Shown: positions 50,567 through 63,844 of the stretch, piece by piece | Numbering within the stretch: position 1 is the stretch's first letter | Layout: each line of letters begins with the position of its first letter | Assembly: GCF_002865645.1 (NCBI RefSeq) | Contig: NW_020194685.1 | Span: 124,001-188,000 of the forward strand | Source of the DNA: Hyaloscypha bicolor E | Lineage: Eukaryota > Ascomycota > Leotiomycetes > Helotiales > Hyaloscyphaceae | DNA: 64,000 nucleotides | Direction: 5' to 3' | Program-made: the position numbers and the translations under genes | Notes under the pieces: model-generated | Seen by the model: only the letters and a program-made list of their open reading frames with translations | The model's database searches: none | What the model was told of the DNA's origin: nothing

Positions 50567-50779
50567 TTAATAAGGCGCTTGAGGGCGTTCTCTGCCACGC
50601 TTTGGTAAAATAGCGGGAACAGCAGGAGGAATCATGCCCGCATTGCCTTTGGCCTCACCATTGGGTTCGGGAACAGGTTCAGGTTCGGGGCTATTAGTAA
50701 TAACCTCAATATTCCCTATATAAAAGGGCTTTACGGAGGTTGAACGGAAGGTGGTATTGCCCCGTGGTAGAGCTAGCAC
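50567..50779 (-). pseudogene. Copia polyprotein fragment (post-integrase linker)
   Basis: 71 codons including stop, starting MLALPRGNTTFRSTSV and ending at the RT/RNase H deletion. The Pro/Glu-rich stretch and KRGRERP are typical of the spacer between integrase and reverse transcriptase in fungal copia elements. This is the best-preserved coding stretch of element A. Confidence 0.65.
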
Positions 50780-53700
50780 GCAGTCCTCCCCATTAATAGC
50801 TACTAGCTTATACGGTCTATCCCAACTGCCAGGTTAACCGGTATTCCCTTTGTACCAAACGAGAATGTTCGAATTCAGGGGTAGTTCGTAGATATCGGTA
50901 GTACTGGGACTATTTCGGGTATTTAAAGCATTCGCAATTTAATGCCTAGCTCGAAGCTTCTGAATTTCCACTATTGCCTTCTTAAGTACCGCCGATTACT
51001 ATAATATAGTGGGCAATAGGATGTTATATTTGGTTATTCGAGGTAAAGCGCCGTAAACCAAAAAAAGTCGGAATAATGCCATTAGGTCCCATAGAGTCAT
51101 TAATGGCCTTGAAAGCTATTTGGAATGCAGTATCCTTATTAATTCCGTCGACTTTGGCCATAATAATAAGGTAGGCGTATTAGATTGGGCTATAGTAATA
51201 TTCTATAATTCCGACGGAGTTATAAGCTTCTATAGGGATAATCTTAACCTTGGTTCCTATAATATTTGCAAGCTGAGCGAACTTCTTACTAATAAACTGC
51301 TTTCCGGCGTCTGCTATAATCTGATTAGAAGAGCCTAAATAATTATTAATCTAGTACTACTTGAGTATATCCCAGATATATATTATACTAATATTCTAAA
51401 GCTATTAGCCGGCTTAATATCGAGTGCCTTTATTAATAATATAGAATATAGGCTTACTGGAAATATAGAAAATATTAATAATAATAGAGTAGGTAAAGCT
51501 AATATTATTTCTCAGGTTAAACTTAAATTATCCAGGTAATTAGCCGTATTTCTGGTATTACTTATAGTACTTTATAAGATATTTAAGGGCTTCTATATTA
51601 ATATTATGGCCTGTTTATTCTAGTATATTTCGGAGCTTACTAATAAATAAATAACTAAAATGGTAGTATAAATATTATAATTCGACCTCTATAAGAAAGC
51701 AGGAGTTATAAGTAAAGGATTCGGAAATAAAGCTCTATAATATAGTATTTCAAAGCAGGAAAGAGTATCTGAAACATTATACTATAGATATATAGTTTCC
51801 GGTAAAAGTAATAAGATAATTAGTAAGATTATTAAAGTAAATCCCTAGCTTGTTTATATTAGCCAAGCTAAGTAAAAATAGAGTCTTTAAAGATATAATA
51901 TAGAATTATACTTGCTTAATTAGTATATTTATTATTATAGATCTAATAGAAGAAGTAGATCTAATACTAAACTAGATATTAACTTGGCCTTTAATAGTTT
52001 TATTAAGTTTAATATTATTATTAGTTTATTATAGAGCTTGGAATTAGTTAGAACTAGTAGTTAAGTATCTAGAGGCTCTAGTATTAATTATAATTCTATA
52101 AAAGTAGTAAGTATTATATTTTAATATACTATTAATTATAAAAGTCTAGATATCTTCTATTAAGGGTTTAATAGACTCTAATATATAGTTTTCGCCTATT
52201 ATCTAATATATAAAGGAAAGAGAAATGAGATTATTTATAAGGGTATTAGCTATAGTTATTAGTAGAGTAGGAGTAGTAAGAATAGCTAAAAAGCTCTTAA
52301 TTAAAGTAAAGTAGAAATTTAAATAATATTTCTTTTCTTTATCTATTTCTGCTAATAAAGCCTTAAAAGCATTATTTACTAGTTTGTTTTTATTACTCTT
52401 ATTACTTTCTTTGCCTTTAGCTTTAGTAATATACTATATATAAGTACTACTAAAGCATTTATTAAAGTTGTAAGTATTTCGGGATCTGAACTAATAAATA
52501 TTTCTACTTCTAAATCGAGCCTTCTTAGCCTCTTATTTCTCCGGTATATATTTCTATAAGTAGTATTCGGGTTTCTTATATATAAAATACGATTTTAGAG
52601 TATAATTATTATAATTACGGGGCTTAGAGTAGTTATTATAGGTTCCGAAATTACGGCTAGATCTATATTAATAATTTCCGGAGAAATAATAGCTTAAAGG
52701 GTTTTAAGAGTAGTATTATTAATTAGTAAAAAAGGTTTCGGGATTATCTCGTTATTTGCTCTTATATATAGTAATAAATAACTAGAGCTTATTAATAAGC
52801 TAGCCGAGATTTATAGGAGAATCTGAGATTACGTATCTATATATCCGGAAACCTTAGTAAAAAATAATAATCTTATTATAAAGAAATTCGGTATTTCGCA
52901 AGTTAGGTATAAAATTATATTATAGTTAATATAGTTTATTAATTAGTAATTAAATAGTCTCAAATATTATCTTTTCCGGGAATTTAGCTATTATAGAAAC
53001 TAATATAGTAGTATTTCACTTGTCTAAATTTCGATATTTGAATCCAGGGCTTTTAAAAAAGCTATAAATATTAATATAAGCCTCTTTATATATATATTAA
53101 GAGAGCTAGTTACTATAAAAATAGTCTTAAACTAGTTCCTTTAATATAATAGAAAAAGCTCGTATTAGTACCTCTTATAGAAGCTCTATATATTAGTAAA
53201 TATCGAGGAAAATAGTAAGTTTATAGTTAAAATTACTATTAGATCTATTATACTTTTGCTTTTTAGTATAGATCTTAGTAATTTCCCTAATAAGTCTTAT
53301 AATTAAAGGAATTTGAGGGGTATTCGGATATAATTACGGTAATAGTAGTAGTAAAAGTATACTATTTGCTTCTAAAGCTTTTATACTAGTATATAAATCT
53401 AGTAGAGATATAAGATATAATAGTAAAGGAAGTAGTAAAAGAGGTAATAGTAATATAGGAATATTAAAGATAATAGGTTCTAGGTACTTATTTTTTATAA
53501 AGGTAATAAAGCCTAATAGGATCGGTTCCTTTATATAGTCTGGTCTAGCCGCTAATATATTCTCGTTTAATTATATATATTATATATTTTCCTTAATAAT
53601 AGTAAATAGAGTATTTATAATAGTATTAGTATTACTATTCTATTATATTAATATATTACTATACTAAAGAGTCTTATATAAATATTATATTTCCTTAAAT

Positions 53701-54300
53701 TCAAATTTATTAAAGTTCCTTTAATAAATAAAGTCCTTAAAGTTATATCTAAATAGTTTCTAGAGGTTATTATTAACTATTTTATAAAGAATATATTAAA
53801 ATAGCTTAGTATCTAGAAACTCAGTTATTTTATTTATTCTAGTAAAGTTCAGGTTAATTTCATATTTCTATTTTTTTACTAATTCCTTAAAATTACTATT
53901 ATTTATAGAGTAATTAGATTAAATAGATCTAATAAAGGAATTATTTACTATAGTATATTTTGCTATTATATATTCTATAGGCTTGTACTTAGTTCGAGGT
54001 ATAATAGTTTATAAGAAAAGTAGATTTATAAAGAAAAGAATAGTTTATAAGATAGGTGATTTATAGAAGATATTATATTCGAGGTAAAAATTTCGTTTAT
54101 AATAAGAAATTTAGGAAATGAAATTTAAGAAGTAAAATATTAAGATTCCGGGAGAACTTAATAGTTCTAAAGCTTAAGAGCCCCAGGGATTTAAAAGAAA
54201 GTAGTTTTTAAAAAGGTTTTATAGGAGTTAAATAAGAATAGAATAGGATAGTTAAATAGCTAACTATTTTAGTATTTAGTAAGATTAAGTACCCTTTCTG

Positions 54301-54480
54301 CCTATATAACCGAATTATAGGTAATAGAACTAATAGATATTTCCCTCTTTAATATAGTATAATTAGACCTTAATAAAATTAAGTATCTTTCTTACCTATA
54401 TAACCGAATTATAGGTAATAGAATTAATAGTTATTTCCTCTTTAACTTAAATAATGGCTTTATCTCTAAATAACCGAATT
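54301..54480. repeat. Leader tandem repeat in copia A
   Basis: The motif TATAACCGAATTATAGG recurs at about 54305, 54399 and (weaker) 54469, with spacings of 94 and 70 bases. It lies near the 5' end of the - strand element, between its LTR and the presumed gag. Confidence 0.65.
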
Positions 54481-54531
54481 TTAGGCAAGTATAGCTTAAT
54501 TCTTCCTAATTTATAAATACTAACTAATTAG

Positions 54532-54814
54532 TATTAGTTTACTAGAAATATATAATATTATTATATAATTATAAAATACTATTTATATAAGTTAGTAAAG
54601 TAGTTATTATTCAGAAGTAAGAATTATAATATTATAGTATTAATATATAATTCCTAAATCTACTAAGCCTAATAGGAACTAGTTACTAGTCAAGTTACTT
54701 ATAAAATTCGAGATTATATAATTATTACCCGTTATTCATATCCTATTACTTCTAGTTACCTCTATATTATATAACTATATTATATAACTATTAATAACTA
54801 TAGCTATACTAATA
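54532..54814 (-). repeat. LTR of copia A (5' LTR for the - strand element), heavily RIP-mutated
   Basis: 283 bp, same length as 50009-50291. Differences are almost all C-to-T or G-to-A in this copy. For example TGTCGGTTTACTAG has become TATTAGTTTACTAG. It is flanked on the right by target duplication GAAAT. Confidence 0.85.
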
Positions 54815-54819
54815 GAAAT

Positions 54820-56081
54820 AAATATATAAATAAGAAATATATAAGTTTTTATATTTTATATAACTTGTATTTTAATTAATATATATATTTTAAATATATA
54901 TAATATATTTTGATTTAATTATATACTTCTTTTATTATTAATATATAAATATAAATCCCGAAATTTCCTTTAAAATTAATTTTTTTTTAATTTAATAATT
55001 TAATAATTTTTGAATTTCTTTTAAATAGCTTTTTATTAATTATAAATTTTAATAATACTTTTATTTCTTTTTAGTTTTATATTAATTTCTTTTTAGTTTT
55101 ATATTAATTTCTTATTAATTTATTTATAAAAATATAATTTATGAAATTTTAATATTAAAAGTTATATTTGTATATAATATTAAATTAATTTTAATAGTTT
55201 TAAGCCTTATTTAAAATAAGTCTATTTTTTTTTAAATATAATTCTATTAAGATTTTTTAATTTTTTAATTTTTTAAATTTTTAATATTATTATTATTTCT
55301 TAAGAAATAAAAGAAAATTATTTATTTATAAACTATTATTAATAATATTAAATTTCGTCTATTTTATAATATAATACTTTTTATATATTAAATAAAGCTA
55401 GAGTTTATAAAGTTCTTTATATAATAATTATATTTATAATAGTTTAAGAAATAAATTAGATTCTAATTAAAAATCTCTTATTATTTTATTATATTTTTAT
55501 TATATTTTATTATATTTTTATTATATTTTATTATAAGCTTCTTTTTATTACTTTATTATTATTTCAAAAAGTTTTAAAAGTTTTAGCTAATAATTTTCTT
55601 TATTTAAATATTATATATATTTAGCTTTAATTATATATAAATTATATTCTTTAATTTTAATAAGAAATATAATTTATTATATATATTAAAAAAAAGTAAA
55701 TTTGTATTTATATTAAAGAAAAAGTTCTCTAATTAAATTAAAATAATTTTACTAATTTTATATATTATTATATTTTTATTTTTATTTAAAAGTATAAAAG
55801 CTTTTAATTTCTAGTTTATATTATATAATAAGCTTTTATTTATAAGCTTTTTTAAATAATTATTATAAATATTAATTAATATATATAAAAGAAAATTAAT
55901 AAATTTACCTATAAATAAGTTTTATAAATTTTTTAATATTATATATATATATATAATAAGCTATAAGCTAAAATATATTAAAATAAAACTTATAATAAAG
56001 GGTTTTTATATTTTATTTTATTATAAAATATATATTATATTATTATATTTTCTATTTTCTAAATAATAAATAAACTTATTA
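54820..56081. other. AT-rich DNA between the two copia elements
   Basis: No reading frame or motif. A short tandem of TTATTATATTTTTATTATATT units lies at 55490-55550. Confidence 0.55.
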
Positions 56082-56086
56082 GTTTA

Positions 56087-56517
56087 CTAGTAATATATAA
56101 TATTATTATATAGTTATAAAATACTATTTATATAAAATTAATAAAGTAGTTATTATTTAAAAGTAAGAATTATAGTATTATAGTATTAATATACGATTTC
56201 TGAATCTGCTAAGCCTAATAGGGTCTAGTCTACTAATTGAGTTACCTATAGAATATAAAGTTATATAACTATATCCTATATTTTATATTCTATATCTCGT
56301 ATTCCATAATATAATAAGGTAATATTATAGTAATAGTAAAGAGCTTGAATTAAGCTAAAGGCTATATATCCGGCTAAAAGCACTAGCTATACACTAAGGT
56401 TAAGTCACGTGTAGTGGTACCACGTAACTAGTACTATATAACATCCCATTACTTATATCCCGTTTCCCGAGTCCTATAACTATATATATAACTCCCGAAG
56501 AAATAGTTATACTAATA
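56087..56517 (-). repeat. LTR of copia B (3' LTR for the - strand element)
   Basis: Begins TATTAGTTTACTAG and ends TACTAATA, matching the ends of the LTRs of A. It contains an extra ~150 bp (about 56255-56450) with a CACGTGTAGTGGTACCACGT segment. The bases AAACT just outside (56082-56086) would be one target duplication; its partner is beyond the window. Confidence 0.7.
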
Positions 56518-56640
56518 CTAGAAACTCTTTAAAAAACGCAAAAAATAGTATTTCTCTCTAATTATATACTAATTTTCTAATCTGGCCTAGTATTAGGCTT
56601 TTTAAATATTTTATATATCTATATTATTTTTAAAGTTTTA

Positions 56641-56676
56641 GTTATATATTAAAGGCTATAGCCTTTTATATATAAC
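56641..56676. repeat. 36-bp palindrome, copy 5
   Basis: Arms GTTATATATTAAAGGC and GCCTTTTATATATAAC around TATA, just inside the LTR of copia B. It is absent at the matching place in element A. Confidence 0.75.
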
Positions 56677-56779
56677 TTTCTCTTTTATAATATCTTTTTA
56701 TCTTATATATCTATTTATTTTAATTTTATATATCTATTTCCTGCCCTATTTATATTTAACCTATTTCTCTATATCTAAT

Positions 56780-56900
56780 TATATTATATTTGTATTAATT
56801 AGATACTTAAAAGTATTTAATAATTTTAATTTCGTTATAAAGTCGGCAGGATTTAATTCTCCTTTAATTTATTTAACTTCTATTATTTTTTATTTTTTAT
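56780..56900 (-). pseudogene. Copia RNase H C-terminus remnant
   Basis: On - the reading KGELNPADFITKLKLL matches the NPAD-(x)-TK motif that closes copia RNase H. It is followed by a tail equivalent to that of element A and then by the LTR. This fixes the element class and orientation. Confidence 0.75.
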
Positions 56901-57915
56901 ATATTTAATAGAAGTATATTATATTAATTATTAGATATTTCTCTCGAGTAGTATTTAATTTAATAAGGTATTTATATAATGATTTCGAATTCATATAAAT
57001 AATTAGTAAAAGTTTTATTTCTAGTATTTTATTAATTATTAATTTAATTAAAGCGCTTATATTAAAACCATAAACCGTATTATATAGTTTTAAAGCTAGA
57101 ATACTTTTAGTAATTCTCTTATATTTAATAGAGAACTAGTAAATAATATTAGTATATCTAATTCTATTTATTAGAATTAGAATATATTTGATTTAGGAAA
57201 AGAGATTTCGATTATTTATAAATAAAGTATCTATAAAAACAATTAAATACAAAGACTTTTTTATTAGTTTTACAAATCTCAGTTTTCTAGTAATATTTTT
57301 AATTTGCTATTAAATGTATTTATTAAATACCTTAATATTAGTTTCCGAAAGTTTAATAACTTAAATAGTAATTAATAAATTATATAAAGCTTCTGGTTAA
57401 TAGACTAATATAATATATACTCTTCTAATATATTAGATAATATATTAATTCTTAATAAAGAGATTTTAATATATAGTACTTTTATTACTTATAGTAATAG
57501 TATTTTTAATTAATATAATTCTAAGGTTTTTATACTTGTATTTTTATATAAAAGAAATTCTAATAGTTTCTATATAAATAATACCTTTATTAAACTTAAA
57601 ATTATAGTCAAAAATAGAGTATTTATATTTCTTAACCAAAAACTTAGTCTTTTAAAGCTTTAATTATTTTGCTTTTATAAAGTTATTATTAGTTTAAAAG
57701 CTAATATTTCCGAATAATTATTTACTATAAAAGAAATAAGAGTTATAAATTAATTGTTTTATAAAGAGCTTATTATATAATAGAAATAATAAGTTTTAAC
57801 TAATAATTGCTAGTTTTTAATATATTATATAACAATTTTATAATTTTTAGAATTGAATTATTATTTAGATTTAGTTATTTAGTAAATTTATAAAATAAAT
57901 TAATATAAAAATTAT

Positions 57916-58009
57916 AATTAAATAAGGTTATTAATTAAATAAGGTTATTAATGAAATAAGGTTAGTAATTAAATAAGGTTATTAATTAAATAAAGTTATT
58001 AATTAAATA
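57916..58009. repeat. 17-bp tandem repeat, about 5.5 copies
   Basis: Unit AATTAAATAAGGTTATT with one or two substitutions per copy. It lies inside the reverse transcriptase interval of copia B, so it arose after the element was dead. Confidence 0.8.
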
Positions 58010-59413
58010 TAAGCTTATAATATATCTAGTAAATATAGCTCTATAATTCCTATAGTTATAATAGTAATATAAAGAATAATTCTCTAACTAATATATTAGA
58101 TAATTAGTAATTATATTAATATTATATATTTCTTATTATTATTATAAGTTTGAATAACTAGTCTCGATTTTTTAAGTACCCTTTCTATATTTTTATTTTT
58201 AATTTTATTAATAAATCGGGAATTAAAGATATATATTTCTTCTAATATTTAAAATCTAGAAATAGTCTCAAATATACTTTTTTTTAGAAGACTAGTAACT
58301 TTAACTTAACAGGAATTCTTATATAAGTTATTATTCTATAAAAATACCGTAATATTAGAGTTCTTATAAGAGTATTCTTTATTATATTTTAATAGAATAA
58401 CAGAAATAATAAAAGAAATTATACTTATATTACTTTTAGCTTTATTATAGAATTTAGAAATAGATTCAAGTTCGGAATTATTAATAATAACCTTAATATC
58501 TCTTATATAAAGGGGCTTTATAAAAGTTAAACGGAAAATAATATTACTATATAATAGAGCTAATATATAAGACTTCTCGTCTATTACTATAAGCTTATAT
58601 AGCCTATTATAATTACTAGATTAACTAGTATTTCTTTTATATTATATAAGAATATTCGAATTCAGGAAAATATTTTTAGATATTAGTAATACTAGAACTA
58701 TTTTAGGTATTTAAAATATTTGCAATTTAATATCTAGCCTAAAGCTTTTAAATTTCTATTATTACTTTCTTAAATACTACTAATTACTATAATATAATTA
58801 ATAATAGGGTATTATATTTAGTTATTCGAGATAAAGTATTATAAATTAAAAATATTAAAATAATACTATTAGGTTTTATAAAGTTATTAATAGCTTTAAA
58901 AGCTATTTGAAATATAATATTCTTATTAATTCTATTAATTTCGGCCATAATAATAAGATAAATATATTAAATCAGGCTATAATAGTATTTTATAATTCTA
59001 ATAGAATTATAAGCTTTTATAAAAACGATTTTAATTTAATACCTATAATATTTATAAATTAAATAAATTCCTTATTAGTAAACTACTCTCCGGTATTTAT
59101 TATAATCTAATTAAAAGAGCCTAAATAAATATTAATTTAATACTATTTTAGGGCATTTCAAATATATAAAATACTAATATTTTATAGCTATTATTCGGCT
59201 TAATATTAAATACCTTTATTAATAATATAGAATATAAGCTTACCGGAAATATAGAAAATATTAATAATAATAAAGTAATTAAAGCTAGTATTATTTTTTA
59301 GATTAAACTTGAATTATTTTAGTAATTATCCGAATTTATAATATTTTATAAGATATTTAATAGCTTTTATATTAATATTATAGCCTATTTATTCTAATAT
59401 ATTTCGGAGCTTA

Positions 59414-59965
59414 CTAGTATATTAAATAAATAGAATAGAATAGAGTAGTAGCTACTACTCTATTTAATTTATTAAAATTTACTTACTACTTATATTCTAT
59501 TTATATTCTAATTAAGGTATTTATGAATATTCATAAATACTTTAAGTAGCAAGCACGTGAAAAGCTAGCTATATTAGGTAAAGCTCCCGCCCGCTTCTGC
59601 TCTAGCTCCACCTTGCTACCTAATTAGGTAATAGCGAGGCTTGGTAAGCGAATTAAAATACAAGATTTCGAGGAGAATAATTAGTTTATTATTATAGAAA
59701 ATTAGTACTTAGCTAGTATTATATAAGTCTTAGCTTAGTTTGGCTAGAGCCACTAATAAGCACCTTAGTTATTTAATAATTATTAAGTAAAGCTTGATTT
59801 TCTATAGTTACATAACTAGTAATTACTAGTATTTATAAATATTCATAAATATATATTCTACTTTACTCTAATTTTTTGAGAATTATACTACTTATATTCT
59901 ATTCAAGATATTTATAAATATTTATAAATACCTTAAATACCTTAAATACTTTTTTAATATACTAG
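59414..59965. mobile_element. ~550-bp TIR element nested in copia B
   Basis: Element A gives the uninterrupted sequence, so the insertion is exact: CGGAGCTTACTA is broken, and AGCTTA (up to AGCTTACTA) is present on both sides. Ends are CTAGTATATTAA and TTAATATACTAG. Just inside the left end is a perfect 24-bp palindrome built on ATAGAGTAGTAG / CTACTACTCTAT. The middle (59540-59650) is GC-richer than the surroundings. There is no coding capacity. The 6-9 bp duplication would fit a Mutator-like or hAT-like non-autonomous element. Confidence 0.75.
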
Positions 59966-62900
59966 AGCTTACTAATTAATAAATAACTAAAGTAATAATA
60001 TAGATATTATAATTTAATATTTATAAGAAAATAGAAGTTATAAATAAAGAATTTAAAAATAAAACTTTATAATATAATATTTTAAAATAGGAAAAAGTAT
60101 TTAAAGTATTATATTATAAATATATAGTATCTAGTAAAAATAATAAAATAGTTAGTAAGATTATTAAAATAGTCTTCCAGCTTATTTATATTAGCTAAGC
60201 TAAATAAAAATAAAGTTTTTATAAGTATAATATAAAATTATATTTATCTAATTAGTATTTTTACTATTATAAATCTAATAGAAAATATAGATCTAATACT
60301 AAACTAGATATTAATTTAATCTTTAGTAATTTCGTTAAGTTTAATACTATTATTAGTTTACTATAAAGCTTGGAATTAATTAAAACTAGTAGTTAAGAAT
60401 CTAGAAGCTCTAATATTAATTATAATTCTATAAAAGTAATAAATATTATATTTAGAAATATTATTTACTATAAAGGTTTGGATATTCTCTATAGCTAGTT
60501 CTATTAATAGTTTATTAGGTTCTAATAACTATCTAAATAAGTTATATTTTATATACGGAAAACCCGAATACTATTTCTAGAAATATATATTAAAGAAATA
60601 AAAGGCTAAGAAAACTTAATTCAAAACCCGAAACCTTTATTAATTTAAGGCTCCGAACTTCTATTAATTTAATAAGGAGTTTAGTAATAGCTATTTATAA
60701 CTAGTAGCCGAAATTGAAGAAAAAAAACTCTAGTTTTAACTAATTAATAAACGGTTAGCTATTTAATTAACTAATTATTTAACTATTAATTATTCTTTAA
60801 AACTAATTTCTTTTAGCTTTAAAACTACTTTTTTAGAAACTATCTTTTCTATTTATATAATACCCAAATCTATAAAACCCTTTTTCTATAATATATATTT
60901 TATATATATTTTTAAAGCTTTTTAAAGCTTTAGATTCTTCCGGAATTATAATATTTTACTTTCTAAATTTCTTGTTATAAACGAAATATTTTTTTTTAAT
61001 ATTCTTAATATTAGACTATTCTAGTATAAGATAAAGAAATCGACTAATAATAATTTCTGGAAATTATTTAAAAATAATTTTAATAATTTTGATTTTAAAA
61101 TATTTAATTAATTAGATTAATTATAAGCTATTTTATAATATAGCGGCATTTATATTAAATATAATATTAAAGAACTTATTATTATATAGTTCTTAGCTAA
61201 TACTATTTAGAAAAAAGAATAATAACTTTATTAACTTTATATAAATGGCATTTTATAACTATATAATAGTATTATATATTACTAGTAAACTAATACTAAT
61301 TAAATTATATATATAATTTAGAGAATAGAATCTTTTAAGCTAAAGAAATATCTGGTAGCCTATAATAAAATTAAATTAGTTTATATTAAAAAAAGAATTA
61401 CTTATAATATAGTTCTTATTTATTAATTAATATAAAAAAAAAGAGAACTAATGTTATTTATAAGAATATTAGCTATAATTATTAATATAGTAAAAGTAGC
61501 CAAAAGGCTTTTAATTAAAGTAAAATAGAAATCTAAATATTAATTCTTTATTTCATTTATTAATACTAGAAAAGCCTTAAAAGTATTATCTAAATAGTTT
61601 TTTCTATTATTATTTTTACTACTTTTGTAATATTTTTTTCTTTTAATTTCGGCTACTAGTTATAAATAGCTATTACTAAATTCTTTATTAAATTAATAGA
61701 AATTCGGAGCCTCGAATTAATAAAGGTTTCGAATTCTAAATCGAGTTTTTTTAGTTTTTTATTTCTTTAATATATATTTCTAGAAATAGTATTCGGGTTT
61801 TCTATATATAAAACATAACTTATTCAGATAGTTATTATAATTACGGGGCTTATAGCTATTTAAATAACTATTTCGGGAGCCGTAATTATAATTAGGGTTA
61901 TATTAATAATTTTCGAATAAATAATTATTTAGCTATTTTCTCAAATAGTATTATTAATTAATAAAAAGAATTTTGGTATTAATTTATTATTTCTTTTTAT
62001 AGGTAATAATAGATAATTAGAGCTTATTAATAAATTAGTTAAGATTAGAAAAAGGATCCGAAACTATATATTAATATATTAGTATATCTTAATAAGAAAT
62101 AATAATTTTATTATATAAAAATTCGGTGTTTTATAAAGCAAGTACTAGTTTATATTACAATTTATATAAGTTATTAATTAGTAACTAGACGAGCTTAAAT
62201 ATTTTTTTTTTTTTTCGGAATATTAAGCTATTATAGTTATTATAATAATAGTATTTTATTTATTTAAGTTTCGATATTAGAAATTAAGGCCTTTAAAAAA
62301 GCTATAAATATTTATATAGGCCCTTTTATATATATATTAAAAGAGCTAGTCATTATAAAAGTAATCTTATACTAGTTTCTTTAATATAATAGGGAAAGCT
62401 TTTATTAATACCTTTTATAAAAGCTTTATATATTAGTAAATATCGAGAAAAATAATAAGTTTTTAATTAAAACTATTATTAGTTCTATTATATTTCTATA
62501 TCTAAATATATATTTTTATTATTTCTCTAATTAGTTTCCTAGTAAAAAGGCTATTTAAAGGGCTATTTAAAGGTAATAAAAGTAATAGAAATCTATTATT
62601 ACTAGCTTTTTATAGTCTAGTACTAATAAAAGCAATTATAGATAATAAAGAAATATAAGTAATAATTAATTTAATATATTAATTTCTTATAATACTATTA
62701 TTAAAGAATATATATAATAAAGTTATAGGGCCCATATTAAGGTCTAATCTAGTAGTAATAATATTAGCTATAGTTTAGATATATTATTCTTTTTCCTAAA
62801 TAGTATTAGCTAAAAACTATATAATAGTAAGCCCTTTATTATTATATTATAAAGTAGTTTATAATTAATATAATTTATATTAATCTAATTAATTAAGTAT

Positions 62901-63189
62901 TTTAAAATCGAAATTACTAAAATTATTCTTAAATAATTTCCAGAAATTATTATTAGTTAATTTCTTTATCTTATATTAGAATAGTCTAGTATTAAAATAA
63001 TCTAGAACTTCTTTATTATTATAGATAATTAGATTAATACTATCTTTTTATTTCTTTATTTATATATATCTATTTTATAGTTCTATTATATTAAACTCTT
63101 AGGACTAAGCCCTTTTTAATATATATATGGTTTATAATAAGAGGGGTTTAAAGGTAAAGTAATTTATAGTAAATTTATAAAAAGGATTT

Positions 63190-63310
63190 AGTAATAAAGG
63201 TATTCAGATACCCAAATACTCAAATACCCAGATATCCAGATATCTAGATACCTAGATACTTAAATATTCAGATATTCAGATATTCAGATACTTGCTTAGA
63301 TACCTAGATA
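63190..63310. repeat. Minisatellite, CAGATACC-type units
   Basis: Around a dozen units of 8-10 bases such as CAGATACC, CAGATATC and TAGATACC. This is a RIP-altered counterpart of the CCAGATGCC units at 50365-50470, but located near the opposite end of element B. Confidence 0.7.
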
Positions 63311-63844
63311 TCTAAAGATATTAAGGATATTAAAGTAAATATTTTATTTATAATAAAAAATTTAGAAAGTAAAATATTATTATTCCGAGAGAATCTAAAG
63401 CTTTAAAAAGATTTAAGAATATATATAGAATATATATTCCGGAAAGAGGGTTTTATAAATTCGGGTATTATATAAATAGAAAAGATAGTTTTTAAAAAAG
63501 TAGTTTCGGAATTAAAAGAAATTAGTTTTAAAGAATAGTTAATAATTAAATAAATAGATAATTAAATAACTAATTACTTATTAATTAGTAAAAATTAGAA
63601 TCTTTTTTTTTAGGCTACTAAATGCTTTTTCGTAAAATTAATAAGTAATTCTTGTCTTTAATAAAATAGTTATTAGTTCTTAGTAAAAGCTAGCTATTTT
63701 CTTTATTAGACTATTAGATACTTTATAGAATTAATAGATAATTCCCTCTTTTAATATAAACTAGTTTAATTTTACTATAGGTTATTAGATATTTCTTTAG
63801 TTTAAAAGATTCTATTCTCTAATTCATATATATAAACTAATTAA

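Larger units (their letters stand above)
50009..54814 (-). mobile_element. Ty1/copia element A, internally deleted, complete ends
   Basis: 4806 bp bounded by LTRs of exactly equal length (50009-50291 and 54532-54814, 283 bp each) in direct orientation. A 5-bp target duplication GAAAT lies at 50004-50008 and 54815-54819. The polyprotein is on -. The segment after integrase is readable (LALPRGNTTFRSTSVKPFY at 50780-50720), but reverse transcriptase and RNase H are missing. The linker joins directly to the very C-terminal tail (ENALKRLINTNTI, stop near 50540). The equivalent interval in element B is about 1.6 kb. The element could not move by itself. 50.0-51.3 kb is only lightly mutated, while the rest is heavily RIP-like. 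Confidence 0.85.

Noticed and set aside
57916..58009. Regular 17-bp repeats as a possible CRISPR-like array
   Set aside because: The units are contiguous with no spacers, AT-rich and eukaryotic in context; a plain tandem repeat.
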